This document shows positions 1 through 7,141 of a DNA stretch of 11,010 nt, in pieces. Position numbers and translations under genes: made by a program. Below the pieces are notes generated by a model. That model did no database searches, was not told the DNA's origin, and saw nothing but the letters and a program-made list of their open reading frames with translations. Within the stretch, counting starts at the first letter, position 1; every line of letters begins with the position of its first letter. The stretch lies in NCBI GenBank assembly GCA_029907285.1, contig JARYMD010000121.1, forward strand, positions 1 to 11,010, given 5' to 3'. The DNA is from Verrucomicrobiota bacterium. Lineage in GTDB: Bacteria; Verrucomicrobiota; Verrucomicrobiia; Limisphaerales; J093.

Positions 1-268
1 CAGCCCGAAAATCTTCGCAAATATGAATGATTCTTCAATATAGCAATACACCCAAAGCAGTCTGCAAAGCGGGCGTCTTCAAAAGATTCAGAAATATGCG
101 GGCTCCCGGAAATCTCACCGGATTGAAGGAATTGGTGAATCCGAGGTGGGTGGCGGGTGAGACTTCCGGGCTGGTCAGCGACGTCAGTCGCCGGGATACC
201 TTGGACGGAAAAACTGGACTTCCAGCGGACAGGCGTTTGCGCGTAGAATTCGGAACCTGCTTGACCAA
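1..268. other. Left-edge non-coding region, no gene supported
   Basis: No convincing gene is visible. A 90-codon plus-strand frame (27-299) and a 102-codon minus-strand frame (35-343) cross the stretch, but both overlap the start of the well-supported SpmAB gene, have no ribosome binding site and resemble no family I know. I see no good sigma-70 promoter: the TTGACC at 261-266 overlaps the start codon and cannot serve that gene. The promoter for the downstream genes is probably here but I cannot place it. Confidence 0.5.
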
Positions 269-1588
269 ATGCTTAACTACATATGGTTCGGCCTGCTGAT
301 CCTCGCCGTCGCAATGGGCGGGTGGCAGGGAAAACTGCAGCAACTCACAGATGCTGCGTTTGACTCCGCAAAGACGGCGGTGATGTCGATCGCCCTGCCG
401 CTTGTCGGGATAACTGCCCTGTGGCTTGGTTTGATGCGATTGGCAGAGCGCGCGGGGTTGATTCAGGCAGTGGCCAAAGCGTTGCGGCCTCTGATGCGAC
501 GTCTGTTTCCGGACGTGCCTTCAGATCATCCCGCCATGGGCTCGATGCTCATGAACATGGCAGCCAATGTGATCGGATTGGCCAACGCAGCCACGCCGCT
601 CGGTCTTCGCGCGATGAACGATCTCCAGAAACTCAATCCCACGCCCGGCACGGCCACAAACGCCATGTGCACTTTTCTGGCACTCAATACAAGTTCACTG
701 CAATTGATACCCGCCACCGCGATCGGCATTCTGGCGGCGGCCGGCGCTGCGAATCCCACAGCCATTGTGGGCACGACGCTGATTGCCACATTTTGTTCCA
801 CGGCGGTTGGATTGATCGCAGTCAAAACGCTCGAAAAACTTCCGGGTTACAGATTGCCCTCGAGCCATCAAAATCAGACTGTCCCAAGGGAAACCGAAAT
901 CACGGCTGGACCGGACGGGCCAGCCGACGCAAACAAGACCGACCCGTGGCGCGCGTGGCAATTGGCAGTTGCTTTCGGGTTTGTGCTTTTGTTCGCGGTG
1001 TTTTTTGCGCGCGAGATGACAAGGAACGCGGGAACAGGCGAATCAGGATGGTTCATCCGAGCAATGGACTCGGTATCAGTGTTGGCAGTGCCTTTTCTGA
1101 TCGGCATGATGCCACTCTGTGCTGTGGTGCGCGGTGTCCGTGTGTATGAAGAGTTTGTGGCAGGGGCAAGGGAAGGTTTTGGGATCGCTATTCGCGTGGT
1201 TCCATTCCTTGTTGCGATGCTGGTGGCGATCGGTGTGTTCAGAGCGGCCGGTGGAGTTGAGATGCTTGGCAGGGTGCTTTCTCCTGTGCTGGGGATGATT
1301 GGGTTTCCGGTTGACCTGTTGCCCATGGCACTGACACGCCCGTTGAGCGGTAGCGCAACCATAGGACTGTTTGCGGATCTGGCAAAGACACTCGGGCCGG
1401 ATCACATTGTGACGCGGATGGGCGGCACATTACTGGGCAGCACGGAAACAACTTTTTACGTGATAGCGGTTTACTTCGGGGCCGTATCTGTCAGGCGTGC
1501 ACGACATGCTGTTGTTGCCGGGCTGCTGGCTGATCTTGCCGGCATGGTGGCGTCGGTGATTGTATGCCGGGCCGTGTTCGGCTCATGA
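269..1588 (+). CDS. SpmA-SpmB fusion, Gate-domain (nucleoside recognition) membrane protein
   Basis: This 439-residue integral membrane protein joins the two spore maturation proteins in one chain. Residues 1 to about 195 are SpmA-like, with the NMAANVIGLANAATPLGLRAM stretch starting at N96 and a following ATNAMCTFLALNTSSLQLIP block near 128-148. Residues from about 228 are SpmB-like, with EGFGIAIRVVPFLVAMLVAIG from 302, ALTRPLSGSATIG near 354-366 and GSTETTFYVIAVYFGAVSVR near 390-409. A hydrophilic linker (about 196-228) separates the halves. In Bacillus subtilis separate SpmA and SpmB are needed for spore core dehydration; fused versions occur in bacteria that do not sporulate, where the substrate is unknown, so a transport-like role is inference. 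The ATG at 269 puts the first membrane helix at the N terminus; its ribosome site is weak (GGAA at 252-255). The stop lies 37 nt before the isomerase gene. Confidence 0.9.
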   Translation: MLNYIWFGLLILAVAMGGWQGKLQQLTDAAFDSAKTAVMSIALPLVGITALWLGLMRLAERAGLIQAVAKALRPLMRRLFPDVPSDHPAMGSMLMNMAANVIGLANAATPLGLRAMNDLQKLNPTPGTATNAMCTFLALNTSSLQLIPATAIGILAAAGAANPTAIVGTTLIATFCSTAVGLIAVKTLEKLPGYRLPSSHQNQTVPRETEITAGPDGPADANKTDPWRAWQLAVAFGFVLLFAVFFAREMTRNAGTGESGWFIRAMDSVSVLAVPFLIGMMPLCAVVRGVRVYEEFVAGAREGFGIAIRVVPFLVAMLVAIGVFRAAGGVEMLGRVLSPVLGMIGFPVDLLPMALTRPLSGSATIGLFADLAKTLGPDHIVTRMGGTLLGSTETTFYVIAVYFGAVSVRRARHAVVAGLLADLAGMVASVIVCRAVFGS

Positions 1589-1613
1589 GAACAAGCCGGT
1601 GCACTGATCGATC

Positions 1614-1617
1614 GGAG
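1614..1617 (+). promoter_or_regulatory. Ribosome binding site deciding the mtnA start
   Basis: GGAG lies 8 nt before the GTG at 1626. The in-frame ATG at 1656 (residue 11) has its nearest GGAG (1637-1640) 15 nt away, which is too far to be ideal. This favours the GTG start, although family members often begin near residue 11. Confidence 0.5.
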
Positions 1618-1625
1618 CCGCCAGC

Positions 1626-2768
1626 GTGACCGGTTTGGAGCGCAAACTTCTTGTCATGAAAGTAATGGTTAATGGGCGGGCGAGGCATTATCGAACCGTT
1701 GACTACGGCGCCCGCGACAATGTCGTGCGGTTGATCGACCAAAGGCTGCTGCCGCACCGGTTCAAGATCGTAGAGCTGCGCAGTTTCGAACAAACAGCAG
1801 CAGCAATCCGCGACATGACCGTGCGCGGCGCGGGCGCAATAGGCGCGGCTGCGGCTTATGGTTTGGCGCAGGGACTGCGCCAGTTCAGCGGTAGAAACAC
1901 GGCCGAGTTCGATCAGTGGACCCAGCACGTTTATGACACGCTGAAATCCACGCGGCCGACTGCTGTGGATTTGGTCAACGCGATGGATCAGGTCAGGGCG
2001 CAGATGCAACCAGGCCGAACTGTGGCTGAGCGCAAGGCGTTGGCAGTGACCGCTGCACGCGCGTTTGCAGAAGAACAGGTCAAACAATGCAGAGCCATTG
2101 GTGAACATGGGGCAAGGTTGATTCGGCCGGGCATGCGAATTCTCACGCACTGCAATGCCGGGTGGCTGGCTTTTGTTGATGTGGGGTCGGCCACGGCGCC
2201 GTTTTATGCAGCACAAGAGCGGGGTATCGAGTTTCACGTGTTCTGCGATGAAACCCGGCCGCGGTTGCAGGGGGCGGCACTGACGGCGTGGGAGCTTTAT
2301 CAGCAAGGGATTCCGCATCGGGTGATCGCCGACAATGCTGCCGGCCATCTAATGCAACGAGGCGAAATTGATCTGGTCATTGTAGGCAGTGATCGCGTTG
2401 TGGCGCGGACCGGCGAGGTTGCGAACAAGATCGGCACTTACACAAAAGCGGTTTTGGCGGCGCGACACAGAATCCCGTTCTATGTGGCGATTCCACTTTC
2501 GACGATTGACTGGGAATTGCGCGACGGCGGGCAAATCCCGATTGAAGAACGTGATCAGGAAGAAGTGCTGGGCGCATGGGGGGTGGCCGACAACGGCAGG
2601 CGTCTGTGGGTTCGCACAGCAAACCCGGGGAGTTCAGCGCGCAATCCGGCGTTTGATGTGACTCCTTCCGAGTTGGTGACCGGCATAATCACCCCGGTTG
2701 GCATATTCAAGCCGGGCGGACTTTGGGGAAAAATGCGCAAACTCGGCATCCAGAATGCTATCAAGTAG
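1626..2768 (+). CDS. mtnA: MtnA-type S-methyl-5-thioribose-1-phosphate isomerase
   Basis: This 380-residue protein belongs to the aldose-ketose isomerase branch of the eIF2B-alpha/MtnA family. It should convert methylthioribose 1-phosphate to methylthioribulose 1-phosphate in the cytosolic methionine salvage pathway. Visible motifs are IRDMTVRGAGAIGAAAAYGLA (61-81), RPTAVDLVNAM (110-120), THCNAGW (174-180), DETRPRLQGA (208-217), GSDRV..GEVANKIGTY (254-272) and the C-terminal NPAFDVTPSEL (340-350). The catalytic pair matches Cys176 and Asp256; their spacing of 80 equals that of Cys160/Asp240 in the B. subtilis enzyme. The loop after the catalytic cysteine reads NAGWLAF rather than the more usual NTGALAT, so a related substrate such as 5-deoxyribose 1-phosphate (DrdI-type enzymes) cannot be excluded. 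No other salvage gene is in the window. The gene is 37 nt after SpmAB and 15 nt before the delta-60 gene. Confidence 0.88.
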   Translation: MTGLERKLLVMKVMVNGRARHYRTVDYGARDNVVRLIDQRLLPHRFKIVELRSFEQTAAAIRDMTVRGAGAIGAAAAYGLAQGLRQFSGRNTAEFDQWTQHVYDTLKSTRPTAVDLVNAMDQVRAQMQPGRTVAERKALAVTAARAFAEEQVKQCRAIGEHGARLIRPGMRILTHCNAGWLAFVDVGSATAPFYAAQERGIEFHVFCDETRPRLQGAALTAWELYQQGIPHRVIADNAAGHLMQRGEIDLVIVGSDRVVARTGEVANKIGTYTKAVLAARHRIPFYVAIPLSTIDWELRDGGQIPIEERDQEEVLGAWGVADNGRRLWVRTANPGSSARNPAFDVTPSELVTGIITPVGIFKPGGLWGKMRKLGIQNAIK

Positions 2769-2783
2769 CCAGGAAGTTGCTGG

Positions 2784-5378
2784 ATGTTTACCGAGAACCA
2801 CGCTGCGCAAAAGAGTTTGAGGCCGGCCTTGCAGGAAGCTTTGGCCCGGCTGACAGCGCTTTGTCTTGGGGTGTCGCGGGCTCCGGCGGGCGTCTTGATC
2901 GCACTGTCACTTTGGGTGCAAGCAATTGCGCAAGATCGGGTCGTGTTTGAACCGGACGCAAGTTTTCATCCGCTCATATCCACTTCGGAGGGTGTTCGAG
3001 TTCAGATTGCTTTGGCGCAACCGGCTGGTCGCATTCTCATTGGCGGTTCATTTAACTCGGTTGGGAATGTGCCGGCGAACGGGATCATTCGGGTTGATTC
3101 GCAAGGTAAAATTGATGGCACATTCAAATGCTGGCCGGGGACTCGCGGAGTGATTCTCGCTGCGGCTTTGTTGCCTGACGGGAGAATTGTGCTGGGCGGA
3201 CAGTTCGCCGAGTTTGGCGGTGAGCCGAGAACCTCCTTGGTGCGGCTGGAACCGGATGGCAGTGTGGAACCTGGATTCAGTCCAAGTATCGACGGGGATG
3301 GGTCTGAAGTGCGGGTTATTCGAGTGGAGACGGACGGACGTGTGCTGATCGGGGGGCGATTCAAGTCGATTTCGGGTGTGCCGCGATCCTGCATAGCTCG
3401 CCTGACGGCTGATGGACAATTGGACGACACATTCGATCCCGGCCAAGGTGCCGAAGACAGTTTCGCAGTCGTGCATGATCTGGCAATCCAAGAGGACGGC
3501 AAAGTTCTGGTCGCCGGCGCATTCACCAAGTTCGCCGGGGAAAACCGCGAGGGAATTGTCCGCCTTTTGCCGGATGGAACGGTGGATGGGGCTTTTCAGA
3601 CTGAAGTCAAATGGAGCCCTGGCCTGGCTTATGTGCGCGCACTTGAGATCGATAGCCATGGCCGCGTTTTGATGAGCGGCAGGTTTGACAGTGTGAATGG
3701 CCAGGTTCGGCACGGCCTTGCCCGGCTGCTTCGGGAAGGCGAGTTGGATTCGGACTTCGATGCAGCAGAAGGCGTCGATGGCCCTGGCGAACCGGTTGCA
3801 ACGGTTCTCCGTGTCACGGCCAACGGCCAGATCATCGTGGCCGGGCATTTTAGCTCGGTTGGCAACGTGCCGCGATCGAGCATCGCAAGGCTCTCCGACG
3901 ATGGTATGGTGGACGAAAAATTCGATCCCGGCAGTGGATTCCTGGATGATGCTGGGATGCCGGGTGTCATCAATGATTTGGCTTTTCTGGAGGACGGGTC
4001 ATTCGTGGCAGTCGGAGATTTCTCGTGTTTTCAAGGCGAGCGCTGCAGTTGTATTGCGCAAATCACACAAGACGGATTCCCGGACCCAAGGTTCAGTGCA
4101 ACGGACCTCCGGATTTTGAAGGCGGGCTGTGTCAATTCACTGGCGCGGAACCAGCACGGCGGCTTCGTGGCCGGGGGCAACTTCGAGTTTGTAGATGGCA
4201 TGGAGCGCCGTGCACTGGCACGTTTCACAGCGAGCGGCAGACTCGATCCGGAGTTCATCTCAGCTTTTGCGCCGCACAGCATTGTTAATGCAATTCTGTG
4301 TTTGGAGAAAGGACAGTTGCTGGTCGGGGGCGAATTCGACGCTGTTGGTGGCGTTCCTCGAATCAATATTGCTCGGTTGGACGCCGACGGCACCCTTGAC
4401 ACTGAGTTCAATGCCGGTTCGGGACCAAACGGCCCCGTTTATGCGCTCGCGCCGCAACCCGCGGGCAGCGCGTTGGTCGGCGGCGCTTTTACGTCGTTCG
4501 GATCGTACATGAGACCCGGCCTTGCGCGTGTCGATTGGTCAGGCGCGATTGATCCTTTTTTTGGTCCTGTGATCACCTACCGGGGCGGCGCCGGCGAGGT
4601 GTATGCAATGCTTGTTCAGTCTGATGGCCGCATACTAATCGGCGGGTTCTTTGACGCAGTCAACGGGAGCCCTTGCAACAGCCTGGCACGTCTGATGCCA
4701 AACGGCGGACTCGACCCGGGTTTCGGGAGCGATCTGCACATCACCGGCAGAACGGTGCAAATTCTCGCCATTGTGCAGCAAAAAGACGGCGGGATTCTGA
4801 TAGCGGGCGCCTTTGAAAACATAAATGGCCAACCACGCAGCGGCATCGCCAGACTCGAGAAAGACGGGTCGCTGGATGTGCAGTTTGTGCCGGGGCTGGG
4901 TGTCGATGGCGGTGATCTGCCAATTGTGTATGCTGTCCAGCCTTATGCAGAGGCATGGTTGTTGTTGGCAGGCGAGTTTTCGAGTTACGACCGTGTACCC
5001 TACAACAACATCGTTCAAACAGGCGCCGACGGGAATTTGGCAGACCCTTCTCCGACCTCCGGCATCAAAGCCGGCACAGACGCCGTAATCGCCGCCCTGC
5101 TCGCCCAGGAAGACGGTGGAATGCTCATCGGCGGCGGTTTCACGCGGATTGGATTCCAACCCGTCCACGGATTGGCGCGGCTCAAACCAGTTTCTTCAAG
5201 CCCGGCAATTCTTAGAATTGAACTCGAGCCGGGCGGACCTGTTCTGCATTGGAACGGCGCCGCGCGGCTTCAGATGTGCCGTTCTTTGACGGAGTCGTGG
5301 GAAGAAGTTCCGAACAGCGCGTCTCCGTATGGCGTGCCAGCCGATCATTCACACGCGTTCTTCAGGCTGGTTCAATAA
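2784..5378 (+). CDS. Secreted delta-60 repeat protein
   Basis: This 864-residue protein is built almost wholly of delta-60 repeats (TIGR02608 type). About 13 copies run between residues 70 and 800, each with a V(L/A)xGG.F..(V/I)NG turn and an IARL..DG.(L/V)D..F(D/N)PG.G core, as in IARLTADGQLDDTFDPGQG and IARLDADGTLDTEFNAGSG. Such arrays are expected to fold as beta-propeller-like sheets; their ligands are unknown. A signal peptide fits residues 30-49 (hydrophobic AGVLIALSLWV, then AIA before Q50) behind an unusually long N-terminal leader. The last 60 residues form a separate module ending in HAFFRLVQ, a tail typical of extracellular verrucomicrobial proteins. The ATG at 2784 is supported by AGGAAG at 2771-2776; GTG at 2871 would give a more usual signal peptide but lacks a clear ribosome site. 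Export to the cell surface or medium is inferred. Confidence 0.88.
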   Translation: MFTENHAAQKSLRPALQEALARLTALCLGVSRAPAGVLIALSLWVQAIAQDRVVFEPDASFHPLISTSEGVRVQIALAQPAGRILIGGSFNSVGNVPANGIIRVDSQGKIDGTFKCWPGTRGVILAAALLPDGRIVLGGQFAEFGGEPRTSLVRLEPDGSVEPGFSPSIDGDGSEVRVIRVETDGRVLIGGRFKSISGVPRSCIARLTADGQLDDTFDPGQGAEDSFAVVHDLAIQEDGKVLVAGAFTKFAGENREGIVRLLPDGTVDGAFQTEVKWSPGLAYVRALEIDSHGRVLMSGRFDSVNGQVRHGLARLLREGELDSDFDAAEGVDGPGEPVATVLRVTANGQIIVAGHFSSVGNVPRSSIARLSDDGMVDEKFDPGSGFLDDAGMPGVINDLAFLEDGSFVAVGDFSCFQGERCSCIAQITQDGFPDPRFSATDLRILKAGCVNSLARNQHGGFVAGGNFEFVDGMERRALARFTASGRLDPEFISAFAPHSIVNAILCLEKGQLLVGGEFDAVGGVPRINIARLDADGTLDTEFNAGSGPNGPVYALAPQPAGSALVGGAFTSFGSYMRPGLARVDWSGAIDPFFGPVITYRGGAGEVYAMLVQSDGRILIGGFFDAVNGSPCNSLARLMPNGGLDPGFGSDLHITGRTVQILAIVQQKDGGILIAGAFENINGQPRSGIARLEKDGSLDVQFVPGLGVDGGDLPIVYAVQPYAEAWLLLAGEFSSYDRVPYNNIVQTGADGNLADPSPTSGIKAGTDAVIAALLAQEDGGMLIGGGFTRIGFQPVHGLARLKPVSSSPAILRIELEPGGPVLHWNGAARLQMCRSLTESWEEVPNSASPYGVPADHSHAFFRLVQ

Positions 5379-5468
5379 CCGCAGGACCAAAGCCGTTGGT
5401 GACATCCACGCCGATTACGGATACCATGGGCCGCAGTTGTGCTTCTTGCACAATGTCCACTTGCAACC

Positions 5469-6356
5469 ATGAAGACTCTGTTTGTTCATGCTCACTACGA
5501 TGACTATGAGTTCACTGCAGCCGGCACTTTCGAACTGCTGCGGTCGCACTTGAACGACGAGTTCCAATCAAAAGTAATCATCTGCACCGACGGCCAAGCC
5601 GGACATCATTGTCGAACCCGCGAAGAAACAGGCCGCATCAGATTCGAGGAACAGTGCAGAAGCGCTCAGATCGGCGGGTATGGTTTCGAACTGCTCCGTC
5701 TCCCGGACGGACGCGTGCCGCGTGAAGCGTGTCTGCGGGTGACACCTGAATTCCTCGCCGCCCTGTGGAAAGCCATCCGAGATTTCGAGCCGGACTACTT
5801 GTTTTGTCCACCTTTGCCCGCTGATCCATTGGCCGGAGTTCACGTTGACCACGTCGCCGTTGCACAGGCTGTTCGCGAAGTCGCTTACATGATCAATGTC
5901 CCCCACGCATTCACTCCGGAATACCCGGCCGACGAAACCGTTTCCAAGCCTTGCAAGGTCCCGATCATAATCGCCGTGTACGACGGTTACATGTTTGGCG
6001 GCAACACGCATGACATCGCAATCGATGTCGAACCCGCATTCGAGAAAATCGCTCAGATGACATGGTGCCACCAGTCGCAGATCATGGAATGGCTCCCGTG
6101 GGTGGGCCGTCATCGTATGGACACACCACGCAACATCGACGACTGGCGCGCAACTCTGCGGCGCCGATTCGATCGCAAAAACCGCGAACTCGGGATCGAT
6201 TCGCCGCACGCTTTTGAGGTGTTCACTGTCACGGCATGGGGCGAAATCCCGCAGTACTCGCAGATCGAGCGCGACTTCGCTGTTGGCCTCGACCCTTCTG
6301 CAAGTCATCTGGACCAACTGCGCGAACGACTGCAGCGGTGGCACGGACCGGATTGA
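5469..6356 (+). CDS. PIG-L (LmbE-like) family deacetylase with altered zinc motif
   Basis: This 295-residue protein matches the PIG-L/LmbE family of zinc-dependent N-acetylglucosamine-type deacetylases. The N-terminal motif reads HAHYDDYEF at residues 7-15, where most members have AHPDDE. Metal ligands His9 and Asp12 and the general base Asp11 are kept, but the proline and the following glutamate are both tyrosine. The second motif HVDH (125-128) supplies the third ligand, His128. TDGQAGHHCRTREETGRIR (from about 40) is the usual substrate loop and arginine. Members act on GlcNAc-PI, mycothiol and bacillithiol precursors or antibiotic sugars; the substrate here cannot be told. I chose the ATG at 5469 because it puts the motif 8 residues from the start, as usual; a GTG at 5439 is in frame, and neither has a clear ribosome site. 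Hand counts show C exceeding G on the plus strand here, unlike flanking genes. Confidence 0.87.
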   Translation: MKTLFVHAHYDDYEFTAAGTFELLRSHLNDEFQSKVIICTDGQAGHHCRTREETGRIRFEEQCRSAQIGGYGFELLRLPDGRVPREACLRVTPEFLAALWKAIRDFEPDYLFCPPLPADPLAGVHVDHVAVAQAVREVAYMINVPHAFTPEYPADETVSKPCKVPIIIAVYDGYMFGGNTHDIAIDVEPAFEKIAQMTWCHQSQIMEWLPWVGRHRMDTPRNIDDWRATLRRRFDRKNRELGIDSPHAFEVFTVTAWGEIPQYSQIERDFAVGLDPSASHLDQLRERLQRWHGPD

Positions 6357-6367
6357 CCAGCGTTGCT

Positions 6368-6465
6368 TTTGTTCGGAAAAAGTCCTTGCGCTGTTCGCAC
6401 TTGGCACGTGGATTGGCGCGGTCCGAGTCGCGGGGTGGAGCAGGGGTAGCTCGTCAGGCTCATAA
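6368..6465 (+). repeat. Upstream copy of 98-bp tRNA promoter plus 5' half direct repeat
   Basis: This segment repeats at 6539-6636 with a 171-bp offset. By eye 93 of 98 positions match; the differences are at 6397, 6406, 6410, 6420 and 6423, all before the tRNA part. The last 37 bases, the tRNA 5' half, are identical. One change falls in the -10 box: TAGATT in the functional copy is TGGATT here, removing the highly conserved second-position A. The copy stops exactly after the anticodon loop CTCATAA. Confidence 0.93.
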
Positions 6466-6491
6466 TCCCGCCCGTTGGGCGGGATCGTTGG
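6429..6491 (+). pseudogene. Truncated tRNA-fMet relic: 5' half followed by a hairpin
   Basis: Positions 6429-6465 equal bases 1-38 of the intact initiator tRNA downstream: acceptor 5' strand, D arm, anticodon stem 5' strand and the full anticodon loop with CAT. Instead of the 3' anticodon strand and variable loop there is a GC-rich hairpin (TCCCGCCC, GTT, GGGCGGGA), then TCGTTGGTTCG, which resembles the start of the tRNA T arm (TCGTAGGTTCG). The T arm then breaks off and there is no acceptor 3' strand, so this cannot fold as a tRNA. It could still yield a short 5'-half RNA if its decayed promoter works. Confidence 0.85.
6457..6488 (+). repeat. 32-bp hairpin direct repeat, left copy
   Basis: A perfect 32-bp match to 7010-7041. 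It starts GGCTCATAA (tRNA anticodon loop sequence), runs through a 9-bp stem (6465-6473 with 6477-6485, loop GTT) and ends TCGT. There is no T-run after the stem, so it is not a classic terminator. The spacing of 553 bp encloses the intact tRNA and the GIY-YIG gene. Confidence 0.95.
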
Positions 6492-6492
6492 T

Positions 6493-6511
6493 TCGCCTCG
6501 GAGGAAGGCGA
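6493..6511 (+). other. Short hairpin after the tRNA relic
   Basis: TCGCCT (6493-6498) pairs with AGGCGA (6506-6511) across a 7-nt loop and is followed by TTTC. It could weakly terminate a transcript of the 5'-half relic, but the stem is short and the T-run poor. Confidence 0.25.
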
Positions 6512-6538
6512 TTTCAAATCAAGGTCCAGAAAGCGCCA

Positions 6539-6674
<136 letters not shown>

Positions 6675-6686
6675 AAGCAGATTTGC

Positions 6687-6693
6687 AAGGAGG
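6687..6693 (+). promoter_or_regulatory. Strong ribosome binding site of the GIY-YIG gene
   Basis: AAGGAGG is a near-perfect anti-Shine-Dalgarno match placed 4 nt before the ATG at 6698. It is the clearest ribosome site in the window and starts only 13 nt after the tRNA ends. It shows that the nuclease gene is translated from this ATG and not as an extension of the open frame through the tRNA. Confidence 0.8.
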
Positions 6694-6697
6694 ATTC

Positions 6698-6967
6698 ATG
6701 CGCGAGAAAGCGATCCGAGATCGTGGCTACTTCGTTTACGTGCTTCGCAATTCAAGCGGGAAATACTACATCGGAATCACCTCTGAGGTTGCAAGACGCC
6801 TGCGCGAGCACAACGACGCAAAGTCCAAGTGGACCAAGAAATTCGGGCCATGGCAATTGGCATGGCAAGAAGGGCCGATGAGCCTCGGCGATGCAAGGAA
6901 GATGGAGAACAGGATGAAACGACAAAAAGGAGGCAAAGGTCTGTTCTGCTTGATGGCAGCAAAATAG
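6698..6967 (+). CDS. Small stand-alone GIY-YIG nuclease
   Basis: This 89-residue protein is essentially one GIY-YIG catalytic domain of the YhbQ/UPF0213-like kind. The first strand is YFVYVL (11-16), the second is YYIGIT (23-28) holding the YIG-type motif, and VARRLREHN (31-39) carries the helix with the conserved arginine and His-Asn. ARKMENRMKR (66-75) places the metal-binding Glu70. No DNA-binding module is attached. Such domains make metal-dependent single-strand cuts in DNA; in group I intron homing enzymes and restriction enzymes they are joined to recognition domains, and the job of free-standing ones is mostly unknown. The gene sits 23 nt behind tRNA-fMet, with no terminator between, and is bracketed by direct repeats of tRNA sequence. 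A role in cutting the tRNA locus is inferred from position only. Confidence 0.9.
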   Translation: MREKAIRDRGYFVYVLRNSSGKYYIGITSEVARRLREHNDAKSKWTKKFGPWQLAWQEGPMSLGDARKMENRMKRQKGGKGLFCLMAAK

Positions 6968-7009
6968 TCGTTGGGCCGTGCCACAGTCTGCTCCGATCCA
7001 GATGGCATC

Positions 7010-7041
7010 GGCTCATAATCCCGCCCGTTGGGCGGGATCGT
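7010..7041 (+). repeat. 32-bp hairpin direct repeat, right copy
   Basis: Identical to 6457-6488. The 9-bp stem spans 7018-7026 and 7030-7038 with a GTT loop. Just upstream CCGAT (6993-6997) and ATCGG (7007-7011) can form a second, smaller hairpin. It starts 42 nt after the GIY-YIG stop codon and may shape the 3' end of that mRNA. Confidence 0.95.
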
Positions 7042-7055
7042 CGGCCCCGCAACCA
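7010..7055 (+). pseudogene. tRNA-fMet 3' relic with the same hairpin
   Basis: The order is GGCTCATAA (tRNA loop sequence), the hairpin, TCGTCGG (like the tRNA TCGTAGG), then the tRNA 3' end CCCCGCAACCA. The D arm, T loop and acceptor 5' strand are absent, so it is not a working tRNA. It shares the hairpin at the same tRNA position as the relic at 6429-6491, so the two are related in origin. Confidence 0.75.
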
Positions 7056-7064
7056 AAGCAGATT
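7045..7064 (+). repeat. 20-bp direct repeat of tRNA 3' end, right copy
   Basis: A perfect match to 6664-6683. The first mismatches are at 7044 (G against C) and 7065 (C against T), so the edges are sharp. It closes the repeat-flanked segment 77 nt before the tsaD stop on the opposite strand. Confidence 0.95.
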
Positions 7065-7068
7065 CGTA

Positions 7069-7115
7069 GATTACCAGCGGCGGTGACTGTGTGCGTTCAA
7101 AAGTCAGCGGTAATC
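7069..7115 (-). repeat. Imperfect stem-loop downstream of tsaD
   Basis: GATTACC (7069-7075) pairs with GGTAATC (7109-7115), and inside it TGACT (7084-7088) pairs with AGTCA (7102-7106). Read on the minus strand it lies 26 nt past the tsaD stop codon and could help end that transcript, but no T-run follows it. Confidence 0.3.
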
Positions 7116-7141
7116 TGTTCGCCACGGCATTCACCTGTCTG

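Noticed and set aside
27..299. A 90-codon plus-strand frame at the left edge
   Set aside because: It overlaps the SpmAB start in another frame, has no ribosome site and no recognisable domain.
1491..2348. A 285-codon minus-strand frame
   Set aside because: It lies antisense to mtnA and the SpmAB end, whose family motifs are intact; it is a by-product of GC-rich codon use.
3048..3848. A 266-codon minus-strand frame
   Set aside because: It is antisense to the delta-60 repeats, shows their periodicity in shadow form and matches no family.
5568..6407. A 279-codon minus-strand frame
   Set aside because: It is antisense to the PIG-L gene, which has recognisable catalytic motifs.
6465..6485. Rho-independent terminator
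   Set aside because: The stem is strong but it is followed by TCGTTGG (or TCGTCGG in the right copy), not a T-run, and the 3-nt loop lies inside tRNA-derived sequence.
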